A DNA stretch of 36,363 nt from Paludibacteraceae bacterium (GTDB lineage: Bacteria; Bacteroidota; Bacteroidia; Bacteroidales; Paludibacteraceae): contig JAKSMY010000016.1 in the NCBI GenBank assembly GCA_024400275.1, forward strand, positions 1 through 36,363, read 5' to 3'. A program made the position numbers and the translations under genes. Under the pieces are notes generated by a model. That model saw only the letters and a list, made by a program, of their open reading frames with translations. It was not told the DNA's origin and ran no database searches. How positions within the stretch are numbered: position 1 is the stretch's first letter; every line of letters begins with the position of its first letter. Positions 1 through 9,197 of the stretch are shown in pieces.

Positions 1-1381
<1,381 letters not shown>

Positions 1382-1395
1382 CTACCAGGAATTTG

Positions 1396-2580
1396 CTAAT
1401 ATAAGAATCCAAATAACCACAAAGGTATCTGTTTACCCTTGCCTATCTCCATATCGGCAATAGCGGCATAGCGGAAGCCGGGATTTTTAGGGGTATGTGC
1501 CAACACGTCAAAGCGTGTCTTCTTATCCACCAAGAACGATGCCGTCTCGCACGCATTCAGTTTGTGAATACCATGCAGGGCACTGTAGAAGAACGTTTCT
1601 GCAATAGCCTGGTCATCGGGCTGACGCGTAGGAAGCATATAACACAGATTGGTGTTTTGCATATAGATACGGGAAGGTTTCATCGGGAACTGTTTGCCCT
1701 CCACATAGAGCAAATTCAGCAATCGAGCATCCTTGAGGTATTTGATGTAGTTGATGATTGTGGAACGGCTGGTGTCCGTAGCCTCTGCCAATCGACTGAT
1801 ATTCAATCCGCACGGCACTTCCTCCATCAGTTTGAACAGCAAATTCTTAATACGGTTCAGGTAAGCCACTTCTATCTTATTCACCAGCAGGACATCTACC
1901 TCTATCATCATGTTCATCAGTTTGAGCACCTTATCCGAGTAGTTCCACTCTGCGGGTTCATGGGGATAATAACCCTGCTCCAGATATTCTTTGAAGAACC
2001 ATAGCGGTTTGACACGGTTACAGATACGTGCAGCTATTTCCTCGTGATTCTTCAGCAATTCTTCCAATGTGTAAGAGCGCAATTGTCCGCCCGTTTTAAT
2101 ATTCAGGTATTCACGGAAACTATAGCCCCGCAGGTTATACATTTTAACAATATGTCCGATATCCGAATTCCCCTCTATCAGCCGCATAACCGGTGATGCA
2201 GAAAAAACAATACGCAAATTGGTATAGTGGAAGAAACAATCACGCAATTCTTTAGACCAATTGGGGTACTTAAATACTTGGTCCAGCAACAACGTTCTGC
2301 CGCCTTCTTTCACGAACTTACCGGCGAACTCATATAGAGAATGCTCCGTGAAATAGAAATTGTTAAAATTCACATATAAGATTTCTCGGCGTTTTTCCGG
2401 CTCCAATTCCGCCATCTCCTTGGCATAACTCAACAGAAAGTCTGTTTTGCCTACGCCACGACCACCCTTGATGGCAATCAAGCGGTCTTTCCAATTGATT
2501 TCGTCCATCAGTTGGCGGCGAATGGGCACATGGACATGCTCTACCAGATAGTCATGGGCTTTGTAAAAGTTCTCTAACAT
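1396..2580 (-). CDS. AAA-type ATPase (AAA_14-like) with C-terminal winged helix
   Basis: A predicted cytoplasmic P-loop ATPase of the kind abundant in Bacteroidales (AAA_14 with a DUF4143-like C-terminal part); its biological role is unknown. Of 394 residues, 39-46 form the Walker A motif (GGRGVGKT). The Walker B-like strand at about 96-101 reads TLLLDQ, so the usual catalytic Glu is Gln101. A sensor-like strand IVFSASP follows at 124-130. Residues about 259-296 (ISRLAEATDTSRSTIINYIK) are a good winged helix-turn-helix. The C-terminus (FLVDKKTRFDVLA) resembles the degenerate nuclease-like end seen in DUF4143 proteins. It has its own consensus promoter and is a single-gene unit between nifJ and the ferredoxin. 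Family assignment is by motif recognition; function is open. Confidence 0.8.
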   Translation of the reverse strand: MLENFYKAHDYLVEHVHVPIRRQLMDEINWKDRLIAIKGGRGVGKTDFLLSYAKEMAELEPEKRREILYVNFNNFYFTEHSLYEFAGKFVKEGGRTLLLDQVFKYPNWSKELRDCFFHYTNLRIVFSASPVMRLIEGNSDIGHIVKMYNLRGYSFREYLNIKTGGQLRSYTLEELLKNHEEIAARICNRVKPLWFFKEYLEQGYYPHEPAEWNYSDKVLKLMNMMIEVDVLLVNKIEVAYLNRIKNLLFKLMEEVPCGLNISRLAEATDTSRSTIINYIKYLKDARLLNLLYVEGKQFPMKPSRIYMQNTNLCYMLPTRQPDDQAIAETFFYSALHGIHKLNACETASFLVDKKTRFDVLAHTPKNPGFRYAAIADMEIGKGKQIPLWLFGFLY

Positions 2581-2613
2581 ACCTAATTTTTGCTGTTTTT
2601 CTCAATCACGCTG

Positions 2614-2645
2614 CAAAGATACAAAAAAAAAACGGAAATTGCAAA
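2614..2645 (-). promoter_or_regulatory. Bacteroidota promoter for the AAA ATPase gene
   Basis: Read on the minus strand, TTTG (2642-2645) is followed after 20 nt by TATCTTTG (2614-2621). This matches the Bacteroidota -33 TTTG / -7 TAnnTTTG consensus and lies about 34 bp before the ATPase start codon. Confidence 0.8.
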
Positions 2646-2698
2646 CTCGACTTGACATTTTTTTCAAAAAAATGCTATTCGTGTCTCTAAACATACCA

Positions 2699-2726
2699 AA
2701 AAGCCGGCTCAATCGAGTCGGCTTTT
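2699..2726 (-). terminator. Rho-independent terminator after the ferredoxin gene
   Basis: An inverted repeat of 12 bp (2699-2710 with 2715-2726, one C-A mismatch on this strand) encloses a 4-nt loop. On the minus strand it ends in a T run, 17 bp past the ferredoxin stop codon. The flanking A/T arms make it potentially bidirectional. Confidence 0.8.
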
Positions 2727-2742
2727 ACACACATTGAGCAAT

Positions 2743-2907
2743 TTATTTGGAAATTGCGCCGCTTGGGCAGACATCCGCACATGTGCCGCATTCAACACAA
2801 ATGTCCGGATCAATGCTGTAATGATCGCCTTCGGAAATAGCTCCCATCGGGCACTCATCTTTACAGGTGCCACAGGCGATACAATCTTCAGAAATTTTAT
2901 AAGCCAT
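2743..2907 (-). CDS. 2[4Fe-4S] ferredoxin
   Basis: A 54-residue bacterial-type ferredoxin, a soluble low-potential electron carrier, plausibly for pyruvate:ferredoxin oxidoreductase, whose gene starts 1.4 kb downstream. Two cluster motifs are visible: CIACGTCKDECP (residues 9-20) and CVECGTCADVCP (37-48), each CxxCxxCxxxCP, enough for two [4Fe-4S] clusters. The frame stays open to 2955, but I chose the ATG at 2905-2907 because MAYKISEDCIACGTC is the normal clostridial-type ferredoxin N-terminus, and because the bases upstream form a folded leader. Strong promoter upstream, strong terminator downstream: a monocistronic unit. Very secure call. Confidence 0.95.
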   Translation of the reverse strand: MAYKISEDCIACGTCKDECPMGAISEGDHYSIDPDICVECGTCADVCPSGAISK

Positions 2908-2921
2908 AATCGTGTTCGGCA

Positions 2922-3055
2922 CCAAATTCGCAAGGACTGATACTGCTATGTTCAATCAGCGGGCGATTTGGGCCTCCACTCTCCCCATACGAACAAGTTC
3001 TTTGGGGACCCCGTTATTATTTAGAGTGGAGGGGTTGGGTTGATAATGTTATAAT
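2922..3055 (-). ncRNA. Structured 5' leader of the ferredoxin mRNA (or independent small RNA)
   Basis: Between the promoter and the ferredoxin start codon lie about 148 nt that fold into two domains. Domain 1 is a perfect 10-bp helix (2973-2982 with 3023-3032) that encloses a CCCCA/TGGGG helix (2983-2987 with 3003-3007) and a GAA/TTC tip. Domain 2 pairs 2922-2927 with 2966-2971 and inside it 2937-2941 with 2955-2959; it ends 14 nt before the ATG. Such a leader could be a cis-regulator (metal, Fe-S or redox sensing), or a stable small RNA whose transcript reads on into the ferredoxin gene. I do not recognise an Rfam class with confidence. Pairings are seen directly; function is inference. Confidence 0.55.
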
Positions 3056-3062
3056 TCGAGTG

Positions 3063-3094
3063 CAAAGGTACACTTTTTTTTTGATATACGCAAA
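3063..3094 (-). promoter_or_regulatory. Bacteroidota promoter for the ferredoxin leader
   Basis: Minus-strand TTTG (3091-3094), 20-nt spacer, TACCTTTG (3063-3070). It sits immediately after the ruvC stop codon and predicts a start near 3055, which places the structured leader wholly inside the transcript. Confidence 0.85.
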
Positions 3095-3102
3095 TCTTTT
3101 GT

Positions 3103-3723
3103 TTATTTTTTTCCTTTCAAGGCAGCCAAGAGTTTTTGGTTAGGTCCTGTTAAATCTTTGTCTGTCAGTCCTTTCTGTTTGGCAAAGGTTGTCCAGTTCT
3201 TTGCACCTTTTTCTTTGACGGGCAATCCCAGTTGCAAGAAGTGGCAGTAGGCTATACCCAGCGCGTCGGTGGCATCTAATTTCTTCGGCATCTGCTCATC
3301 GGGTATTTTGAGGAAGTGCTGCAACATACCTGCCACCTGTTCTTTGGAAGAGTGTCCGTTGCCGGTTATTGCCATTTTGATTTTCAGCGGGCTATATTCG
3401 TTGATAGGAAGGTCCTTGCTCAATGCGGCAGCGATTGCTACGCCTTGGGCGTGCACGATTTTAATCATCGTCTGCGGGTTCTTATCCACAAACTGCGTTT
3501 CAATCGCCAACTCGGTCGGGTGGTATTGGTCAATCAGTTCCTGCAAGAAGAAAAATTCCTGCTGCAAACGTGCATATTGGTCTTCTGTTTTATGCACATC
3601 TTTGATACCGAACGTGATTATTTCCGTTTTCTGTCCGACAGTATGCAGCAAAGCATATCCCATAAATAGTGTGCCCGGATCCACACCAAGAATAATATGT
3701 TCTTTTACCAGTTTATCAATCAT
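3103..3723 (-). CDS. ruvC: Holliday junction endodeoxyribonuclease RuvC
   Basis: RuvC resolves Holliday junctions with RuvA/RuvB during recombinational repair, cutting symmetrically as a dimer. The 206-residue product has the RNase H-like fold signatures: ILGVDPGT with catalytic Asp15, LAIETQF with Glu75, and LDATDALGIAYCH with Asp150 and Asp153, so all four acidic residues are present. Family members are usually 160-190 residues; here a Lys-rich tail of roughly 35 residues (from about 170, KEKGAKNWTTFAKQKGL) extends beyond the catalytic core. The start is 18 bp after the divIC-like stop, so ruvC is the last gene of the abiEi-abiEii-divIC-ruvC unit and may be read from the abiE promoter. Very secure. 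Confidence 0.95.
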   Translation of the reverse strand: MIDKLVKEHIILGVDPGTLFMGYALLHTVGQKTEIITFGIKDVHKTEDQYARLQQEFFFLQELIDQYHPTELAIETQFVDKNPQTMIKIVHAQGVAIAAALSKDLPINEYSPLKIKMAITGNGHSSKEQVAGMLQHFLKIPDEQMPKKLDATDALGIAYCHFLQLGLPVKEKGAKNWTTFAKQKGLTDKDLTGPNQKLLAALKGKK

Positions 3724-3741
3724 AGTTGTTCCTTATGTAGG

Positions 3742-4053
3742 TTAATCCTCCTCCACCAAGTAAATATCCTCATTGTCCTTGTGCATAAGATATTTCTCAC
3801 GGGCATATTTCTCCAAACTGTCGATATGCTGCAAACTATTCAGTTTATTGTGAGCATTTATGATAGCCTGTTCCGACGCTTCTATTTCCTGTTGCGTTTG
3901 GTGAATCTGGTGCCCCCGTTTAATATCGTTCATCAAACTCTGTTCACCTACGAAAAGAAAGATTACGGCAAAAATCAGCAGAGTAAGCACATATTTATTC
4001 AGCACGTAGGTACGAATACCTAACCAAATCTGTTTCCAATCCATTTGTTTCAT
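3742..4053 (-). CDS. DivIC/FtsB-like septum formation initiator protein
   Basis: A small bitopic membrane protein of the FtsB/DivIC family, which links FtsL and FtsQ-type proteins in the divisome. The 103-residue product has a short cytoplasmic N-terminus, one membrane segment (about 20-36, YVLTLLIFAVIFLFVGE), a coiled-coil region (about 42-80, rich in Gln/Glu heptads), and the family-typical end LEKYAREKYLMHKDNEDIYLVEE. The frame is open upstream to 4116 inside abiEii. I chose ATG 4051-4053, which begins 11 bp past the abiEii stop; ATG 4044 is also possible. Its neighbours are the abiE pair upstream and ruvC downstream, in one apparent operon. Confidence 0.88.
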   Translation of the reverse strand: MKQMDWKQIWLGIRTYVLNKYVLTLLIFAVIFLFVGEQSLMNDIKRGHQIHQTQQEIEASEQAIINAHNKLNSLQHIDSLEKYAREKYLMHKDNEDIYLVEED

Positions 4054-4064
4054 AATATTATTGA

Positions 4065-4889
4065 TTATTGCCATTTGATTTGGTTGATTAACGATACGAA
4101 ATAATCGTTGGACCATATTTCTAATTCTCGTTTATCCATAATGAATGGGAGCACGTCTATCTTAACATCCCCTATGTTGGTATTTTGCAACTTATCATGT
4201 AATAATGTTGCAAAGTCTTCAAACATCATATCCTCCTCTGTGAACTCCAAGATACGATCATGCAGATGCTGCCAATTCAAAGGGATACGATGACGTACAT
4301 ACCATTCAAAGTCGTACCAGTCACGTCCCTTTACACGTGTTTTCCACTGACGGAACGTGAGTGCGTGTACTTTTCCTGCAAATAAATACGGCAAAGACAA
4401 ACATTGTACATAGAAAGAGAACGGCAGTAACATAGGCAATTGTTCTGTTTCAAAGCCAAGTGGTGGATTGGTATCTACTTCTATTTTGATTTTTAATGTT
4501 TTCTCTGTTTGGAATTTCAAATTATATACATCTGTATTATCCTTTAAGAATGCCGATTCTACTCTACCAAAATTCACCTTGTCTTTCTTCTTGATTTCTA
4601 TCTCACGCCCCAATGCCTTAGCTTCAGCCACAATGTACGGAAAATAATCCTCAAAACGGAAATTGGGGTTCTTATGAACCAACGTAAAATCCATATCTTC
4701 CGAATATCGACCAAGTCCATGGAATAGTCGTAAACATGTGCCACCATAGAAAGCGGCCTCCTTAAAGAAGCCACCTCTATACAGACCGGCTAAAGCAACT
4801 TGTTGCATTGTTTCATATAAGGCGTTTCTTTCTCCTAATTCATCCTTCGCCTTATGTTCATTCAGCATTAATTCAAAAATATCATTCAT
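4065..4889 (-). CDS. abiEii: AbiEii-family nucleotidyltransferase toxin (type IV toxin-antitoxin)
   Basis: AbiEii toxins are DNA polymerase beta-like nucleotidyltransferases that stop growth, and in some systems give abortive infection against phages, when not countered by AbiEi. The 274-residue product shows YGGTCLRL (residues 48-55) followed by RYSEDMDFTL (61-70). This is the GG...DxD-type active site, with Asp65 and Asp67 as the likely metal ligands. A conserved KVHAL and DWYDFEWY region follows, as in PF08843 proteins. It overlaps the antitoxin gene by 8 bp, the translational coupling usual for this pair, and its stop lies 11 bp before the divIC-like start. All expected motifs are present, so the toxin looks intact. 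Confidence 0.88.
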   Translation of the reverse strand: MNDIFELMLNEHKAKDELGERNALYETMQQVALAGLYRGGFFKEAAFYGGTCLRLFHGLGRYSEDMDFTLVHKNPNFRFEDYFPYIVAEAKALGREIEIKKKDKVNFGRVESAFLKDNTDVYNLKFQTEKTLKIKIEVDTNPPLGFETEQLPMLLPFSFYVQCLSLPYLFAGKVHALTFRQWKTRVKGRDWYDFEWYVRHRIPLNWQHLHDRILEFTEEDMMFEDFATLLHDKLQNTNIGDVKIDVLPFIMDKRELEIWSNDYFVSLINQIKWQ

Positions 4890-5511
4890 AACTCAACCAT
4901 TTAATTAGCGTTCTTATTGCCACCGGCTTAGTCGATACCGCTGCAATTTCTCGCAATAAATCAATATTAAAATTATCTAACTCGTCCATATCAAAACGAA
5001 TATCCTCCTCCAAATATGTCCTCATATCCTTCATGTACCGCAATGAGAGATGTGGGGTAGTTGCCATAAGGTCACATAATGCTTTTTCCTTTGTAGCCAT
5101 TAAGAAGGCTATATCCTCCGTTTTTTGCATAGTGATTCCCAACCGCATATATTCAGGTGTTACGTGACGATACGTAAAGCACCCAATAGGTGTTTGATAT
5201 TCGCATGAAGAATGAATAGTCATGGATTGAACCATATAGACCCCCTCCGGTGTCAGACCGTAATAACGTAACGCTGTCAGCATGGATACATACGAAGGTC
5301 CATTAAGATGATTCGCTACCAAATAGGTTGCCAATGGTTTTTCCATATCTGCCTGACTACGCACATATAGTCCTTGCTTAAGGCGAATTATTCGTCCTGT
5401 CATTTCCAATCTACGTGCTTTTTCCTTAATATCCGAGATATGAGGATACAACGTAGCCAGTTCTGCCAAACCAAATGGAACGCGTCCTATTTTATCTAAA
5501 GGTGTCTGCAT
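4882..5511 (-). CDS. abiEi: AbiEi-family antitoxin/transcriptional regulator
   Basis: AbiEi is the antitoxin of the type IV AbiE system; known members repress their own operon through an N-terminal winged helix and counter the toxin through the C-terminal domain. Residues about 12-50 (FGLAELATLYPHISDIKEKARRL... GLYVRS) match the winged-helix part. The next block, PLATYLVANHLNGPSYVSMLTALRYYGL, and the TKEKALCDLM motif are characteristic of AbiEi-like proteins. It is 209 residues long, first in its operon, with a consensus promoter ending about 70 bp upstream of the ATG. The leader carries two TCGACT direct repeats that could be its binding site. Identification rests on motifs plus the adjacent toxin. 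Confidence 0.87.
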   Translation of the reverse strand: MQTPLDKIGRVPFGLAELATLYPHISDIKEKARRLEMTGRIIRLKQGLYVRSQADMEKPLATYLVANHLNGPSYVSMLTALRYYGLTPEGVYMVQSMTIHSSCEYQTPIGCFTYRHVTPEYMRLGITMQKTEDIAFLMATKEKALCDLMATTPHLSLRYMKDMRTYLEEDIRFDMDELDNFNIDLLREIAAVSTKPVAIRTLIKWLSYE

Positions 5512-5557
5512 AAAAGATTATATTTCACTGAATTTTCATAAGCAAAGCGACAAAAAA

Positions 5558-5615
5558 TCGACTTATTTATCAGAATTCGACTGCAAAGGTACAGTTTTTT
5601 TTGCACATTTGCAAA
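5558..5615 (-). promoter_or_regulatory. Promoter and possible operator of the abiEi-abiEii-divIC-ruvC unit
   Basis: Minus-strand TTTG (5612-5615), 20-nt spacer, TACCTTTG (5584-5591). Just downstream of the -7 element the hexamer TCGACT (plus-strand reading) occurs twice, at 5558-5563 and 5577-5582, 19 bp apart. An autorepressing AbiEi could bind here; this is inference from position only. No other consensus promoter was seen between here and ruvC. Confidence 0.7.
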
Positions 5616-5676
5616 TATTAGTGCAAAAAAGTTCAGAGTTTAGAGAAGTATTTTAGTTGAAAGTTGAAAGATAAAC

Positions 5677-5703
5677 AAAAAAGAGATCCGAAGACCTCTT
5701 TTT
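5677..5703 (-). terminator. Terminator at the end of the glycan-uptake operon
   Basis: Stem 5677-5688 with 5693-5703, whose minus-strand loop is the extra-stable TTCG. It is followed by T residues and lies about 50 bp after the last gene of the Sus-like operon. A second small hairpin, CTCTATT/AATAGAG (5719-5725 with 5733-5739), precedes it. The A/T arms suggest activity on both strands. Confidence 0.8.
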
Positions 5704-5755
5704 CGTTTAAGTAAACTACTCTATTGAGAAAGAATAGAGAAAGTACCCGTTGGGA

Positions 5756-7330
5756 TTAGAAACCCAATACGTTGATAACTTTGTTACCTTGTTTGATATA
5801 CATTTGGCCATTGATGATATATGTACCATCAGCGTCGAGAGCAGCTTCAATTGCTTCCATGCCGGTAATACTTGATTTAGCTACATTCAATGTCAATGTC
5901 TCGTCATCTACAACAGTCAAAGTAACAGTAACTTTGTCACCTTCTGCAACACCTTCTGCAATAGTCAATGCGGGATCATCAGCAGGATACCAACCTTGCT
6001 TGATAGGATTCGTGTCGGCAGTCACATTAAAGCCGTTACTTATCCAACTTTCTATATCAACTGCGAACACTCCGTCAGAAACTTTTGTCATCTCTACGAA
6101 TTCCCAATTAGTAGCTGCTGTTTTAATCTGCCATGCGTTATAATCTTTATAGTGAGGTGTGGGAGCAGGGCAACCCTTCCAGAAATACATGCTCCAATCA
6201 TCATTCACAGTAGTACCTTCTGCTGGGAAGTGAAGATCAGCCATACCACTTCCTTCACTCTGCATAACTTCTACATCCCATGAATTACCAGCTCTATATT
6301 TGTAAGCAGTGCCTCGTTTTGCAATAATGGTTGCCGAATAAACACCAGCTTCAACAAGTGTCATATCAGTACCTGCCCAATTATCAAATTCTCCAATGAC
6401 TTTAACTTGATTGGCATAAGAAGCAATCTCATCACAAAACTCCGGAAGTTTCACCGTAACCGTAAACTCAACTTCTTCGCCAGCGGGTTGACATGTTTGC
6501 CAACGATATTTAGCAGGGTCACTCCAATCGTGAATAATCTCGGCATCTGTTCCAAGATGAAAGTCACCGCCACCATTGATAACAGCCCATTCACCTTTCT
6601 CATTTAATTCTTCAACTTGATTTCCCCATCCTTCACCAGCTTTAATTTTATATGCAATACCAGGAAGTTGATCTTTCATTGTAAAGTAATAGTATACTCT
6701 TCCATCTTGATCCACATCAAAATCCATTGAATGATTAATGTCTACCCAATTATCAAAACCACCACCAATTGTAACATCTTCTACGTATTCACATTCAGGT
6801 ATATAGACCTTAATTGTGTAATCCTTAGTTTCAGAGCATGGGACATTATGTGCTTTCCAATAAGTACAATAGTAAATATATGCTCCAGCCGTTTTATAGT
6901 GCAAACCACATTCTGCGCCACCGAGTTCTTCTTGAATATCCAAATCCGCACCAGCAGCATTTGCTTTCACCCATGCGTCTTTTGGACCACATTGGAAATC
7001 CCAAGAAAAAGAGCCATCGGTTTTCAATTGAACCGGTTTAAATTTTTTGTCAGCACCTGCGGCATCTGGAGCAACGGCAGCAACATACCAACCATCAAAT
7101 CCTTCCAAAGGACGCATTTTTACAGTAGCTTCTGAGTTTTCATTCCAATCATTGTAATCACCCATTAGAATGACATCATTACATACTTGTTCATCGAAAT
7201 AAACACATAAAACAACATTAGCAGAAGGATCAAAACTACTCAGATTCGATGGATTCGGAACAGTCGAACGATCTGCAAGCACACTTGCGCTCATAAGAGC
7301 AACAATGCAAAATGAAAATAGTTTTTTCAT
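5756..7330 (-). CDS. Secreted protein with repeated starch-binding-like modules (SusE/SusF-like role)
   Basis: A 524-residue exported protein, last gene of the Sus-like operon, probably a glycan-binding protein at the cell surface. Residues 1-19 are a type I signal peptide (MKKLFSFCIVALMSASVLA). No lipobox Cys is present, unlike the SusE/SusF lipoproteins. Several beta-sandwich modules can be picked out by the recurring core 'G-(D/E/F)-(Y/F)-(D/N)-(D/N)-W': MGDYNDWN near 56, GGGFDNWV near 189, IGEFDNWA near 311, plus a WY-containing module near 400-460. These cores resemble CBM20/CBM48/E-set starch-binding domains. The end (YIINGQMYIKQGNKVINVLG) matches the tail of two other secreted proteins in this window. 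The operon context supports alpha-glucan binding; no catalytic residues are recognisable. Confidence 0.7.
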   Translation of the reverse strand: MKKLFSFCIVALMSASVLADRSTVPNPSNLSSFDPSANVVLCVYFDEQVCNDVILMGDYNDWNENSEATVKMRPLEGFDGWYVAAVAPDAAGADKKFKPVQLKTDGSFSWDFQCGPKDAWVKANAAGADLDIQEELGGAECGLHYKTAGAYIYYCTYWKAHNVPCSETKDYTIKVYIPECEYVEDVTIGGGFDNWVDINHSMDFDVDQDGRVYYYFTMKDQLPGIAYKIKAGEGWGNQVEELNEKGEWAVINGGGDFHLGTDAEIIHDWSDPAKYRWQTCQPAGEEVEFTVTVKLPEFCDEIASYANQVKVIGEFDNWAGTDMTLVEAGVYSATIIAKRGTAYKYRAGNSWDVEVMQSEGSGMADLHFPAEGTTVNDDWSMYFWKGCPAPTPHYKDYNAWQIKTAATNWEFVEMTKVSDGVFAVDIESWISNGFNVTADTNPIKQGWYPADDPALTIAEGVAEGDKVTVTLTVVDDETLTLNVAKSSITGMEAIEAALDADGTYIINGQMYIKQGNKVINVLGF

Positions 7331-7370
7331 AAGAAAATAGATTAATTGTTAATATTATTAATGCAATTGA

Positions 7371-7393
7371 ATTGCTTGTCTAAACAAGCCAAT
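7371..7393 (-). promoter_or_regulatory. Intercistronic hairpin between susD-like and downstream gene
   Basis: Perfect 6-bp stem GCTTGT (7374-7379) with ACAAGC (7384-7389), extendable by ATT/AAT around one bulged base, in the 74-bp gap. There is no T tract, so it is not a terminator. It could protect or process the mRNA and so set different levels of SusC/SusD and the last gene. Confidence 0.4.
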
Positions 7394-7404
7394 CAATGCA
7401 CTTT

Positions 7405-9159
7405 TTAGTCCGTAAACGAATATCCGTCTCCATAAGGAGAAGCGAATGGATTATTTTTATCATTCATTACATCAGTTCTAAAATTAGGATTTGCCATTTT
7501 GTCCTCAGATGGGATTGGGAACCAATTCCAATGCTCATCAGAACCAGATACGAAAGGAGCATTATCATTTGTCTGCAAACGTCCCTCCCAATTGTATTGA
7601 TATTGGTCAGATTGCGGTCCATAAAAACGCCCGAACCTTATCAAATCAATACGACGTCGTCCTTCAAAGAAAAACTCACGACACCATTCATCTAACAACG
7701 TCTCTTCATCCAATTCTACAAGATCTCCTGCATTAGCACGCTTTCTAATTGTATTATTTATAAGATCTTTTGCCTCTCCTATATTACCTTGTCTAAACAT
7801 CGCTTCTGCCTTAATCAAATATGCCTCCGCCACACGGAACAAAGGAATATCGTTATCCGGCCATGTAGCGTCCTGACGAGGCGACAAAGAAGGCAAAGAG
7901 GCTGTGGAATACACCGCTGTAAATTTTGGGGCTGCCCAACAATCATAAAAATATTTTGTATCATCGTGCGTTTGATTGCCACTCAATCCAAATTCTTTTT
8001 TATCTGTTCCAGGAGCATACGAACACATGATGGCCCTATCATCACCTAAGCGAGCAGGCATGTGATACTCGTCCAATTTAATTGCTTTAGCTTCCGAACG
8101 GCTCAAACCCGCTGTTTTTAAGAACTTATCCACCATCGTTGGTGAAGTACGTATACAATTCCATTGCTCCTCTGTTCCCCATGCAGTCATACCTTTATCA
8201 CGCATAGCAGAAACTAGCATCATTCCACCATAGGAACGACAATAAACACCATCTTGGTATATCAACAATGGGAATTCTTTAGCAACATCTGGACGATTAT
8301 TATCTCCCATAAACAACTGTTGATATGTGGAATAAACGAAATCAGAATCAGTTGGTAATGCAGGACCAGTGAATAAATTGTAGTTCGAATTGTTTATAAC
8401 CATATCTGCCATATCCGCTGCTCTTTTCCAAGTTTCATTCGAGTTAGCAGTCCATGTAGGATTGTACTTGTTGTAAACATCAGCATTTAGATATACACGA
8501 GCCAATAAAAGTTGTGCAGCACATTTATCCACTCTATACAAAGACAAACGTTTCTCCGGTAATTCGCCAATCAATTCATTTAACTCAGACACCAACCACT
8601 TATAAATCTCATGACGCGGTTTGAAATGTGGGTAATCAGACGATTCACTAATACAAAAAGGCGCGTACAAGAACATATCCATAATGTAAAAATAATGAAG
8701 CGCACGTAAGAAACGAACCTCTGCCATACAATATTTTTCATCTTGAGTGCTTGTAGATGCGTTTGAAATATAATGGTTGTAGTATTTTACGTCTATGTTC
8801 ATACGCGTATATATGCCGCGCACCATAGCATTATTACCCGTCCATGAAGTTGAACGAATCTGAATAGACTCTTCGTCGTCATGAATCCACCATGCTTCAT
8901 CTGTCGTTAAATCATTGCAATACCAAGCGGTACGGTAAAAAGACGAAGTACCAGCATCCATATCCTCCACATCAGAATCTTCCGTTGGAAGAGATTGTCC
9001 AATCAGACCAAGAGTAGCATAACACTTCGTAAACATTCGTTGTTGGTTGAACGAAGTAGAGGAATGTGTATCAATCGGCTTTGTATTCAAGTCATCTACA
9101 CACGCAGTCAAAGAGAAAGCAGCTACAGCAAGCAATAAATATTTATTAACGTTTTTCAT
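7405..9159 (-). CDS. SusD/RagB-family glycan-binding outer-membrane lipoprotein
   Basis: SusD-like lipoproteins cap the SusC barrel on the outer surface and deliver oligosaccharides to it. The 584-residue product begins MKNVNKYLLLAVAAFSLTAC, a lipoprotein signal with lipidated Cys20, followed by an acidic VDDLNTKP stretch of the kind found next to surface-exported lipoproteins. The N-terminal alpha-helical TPR-like region is typical (MAEVRFLRALHYFYIMDMF, the 'RALHYF' motif near 150). The C-terminal SusD signature FRVAEAYLIKAEAMFRQGN and RRRIDLIRFGRF are both clear. It lies 38 bp downstream of susC-like. Substrate cannot be read from sequence; neighbours suggest an alpha-glucan or related disaccharide-based glycan. 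Confidence 0.95.
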   Translation of the reverse strand: MKNVNKYLLLAVAAFSLTACVDDLNTKPIDTHSSTSFNQQRMFTKCYATLGLIGQSLPTEDSDVEDMDAGTSSFYRTAWYCNDLTTDEAWWIHDDEESIQIRSTSWTGNNAMVRGIYTRMNIDVKYYNHYISNASTSTQDEKYCMAEVRFLRALHYFYIMDMFLYAPFCISESSDYPHFKPRHEIYKWLVSELNELIGELPEKRLSLYRVDKCAAQLLLARVYLNADVYNKYNPTWTANSNETWKRAADMADMVINNSNYNLFTGPALPTDSDFVYSTYQQLFMGDNNRPDVAKEFPLLIYQDGVYCRSYGGMMLVSAMRDKGMTAWGTEEQWNCIRTSPTMVDKFLKTAGLSRSEAKAIKLDEYHMPARLGDDRAIMCSYAPGTDKKEFGLSGNQTHDDTKYFYDCWAAPKFTAVYSTASLPSLSPRQDATWPDNDIPLFRVAEAYLIKAEAMFRQGNIGEAKDLINNTIRKRANAGDLVELDEETLLDEWCREFFFEGRRRIDLIRFGRFYGPQSDQYQYNWEGRLQTNDNAPFVSGSDEHWNWFPIPSEDKMANPNFRTDVMNDKNNPFASPYGDGYSFTD

Positions 9160-9197
9160 AATGTTTAATTTTTAGTTGAACGCTGATAATGGATTTT

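Noticed and set aside
2907..3055. 6S RNA on the plus strand (ATGTTC...AGCGGGC resembles E. coli 6S)
   Set aside because: The similarity is short, no plus-strand promoter was seen, and the strong promoter reads the minus strand. I kept it only as a minus-strand structured leader.
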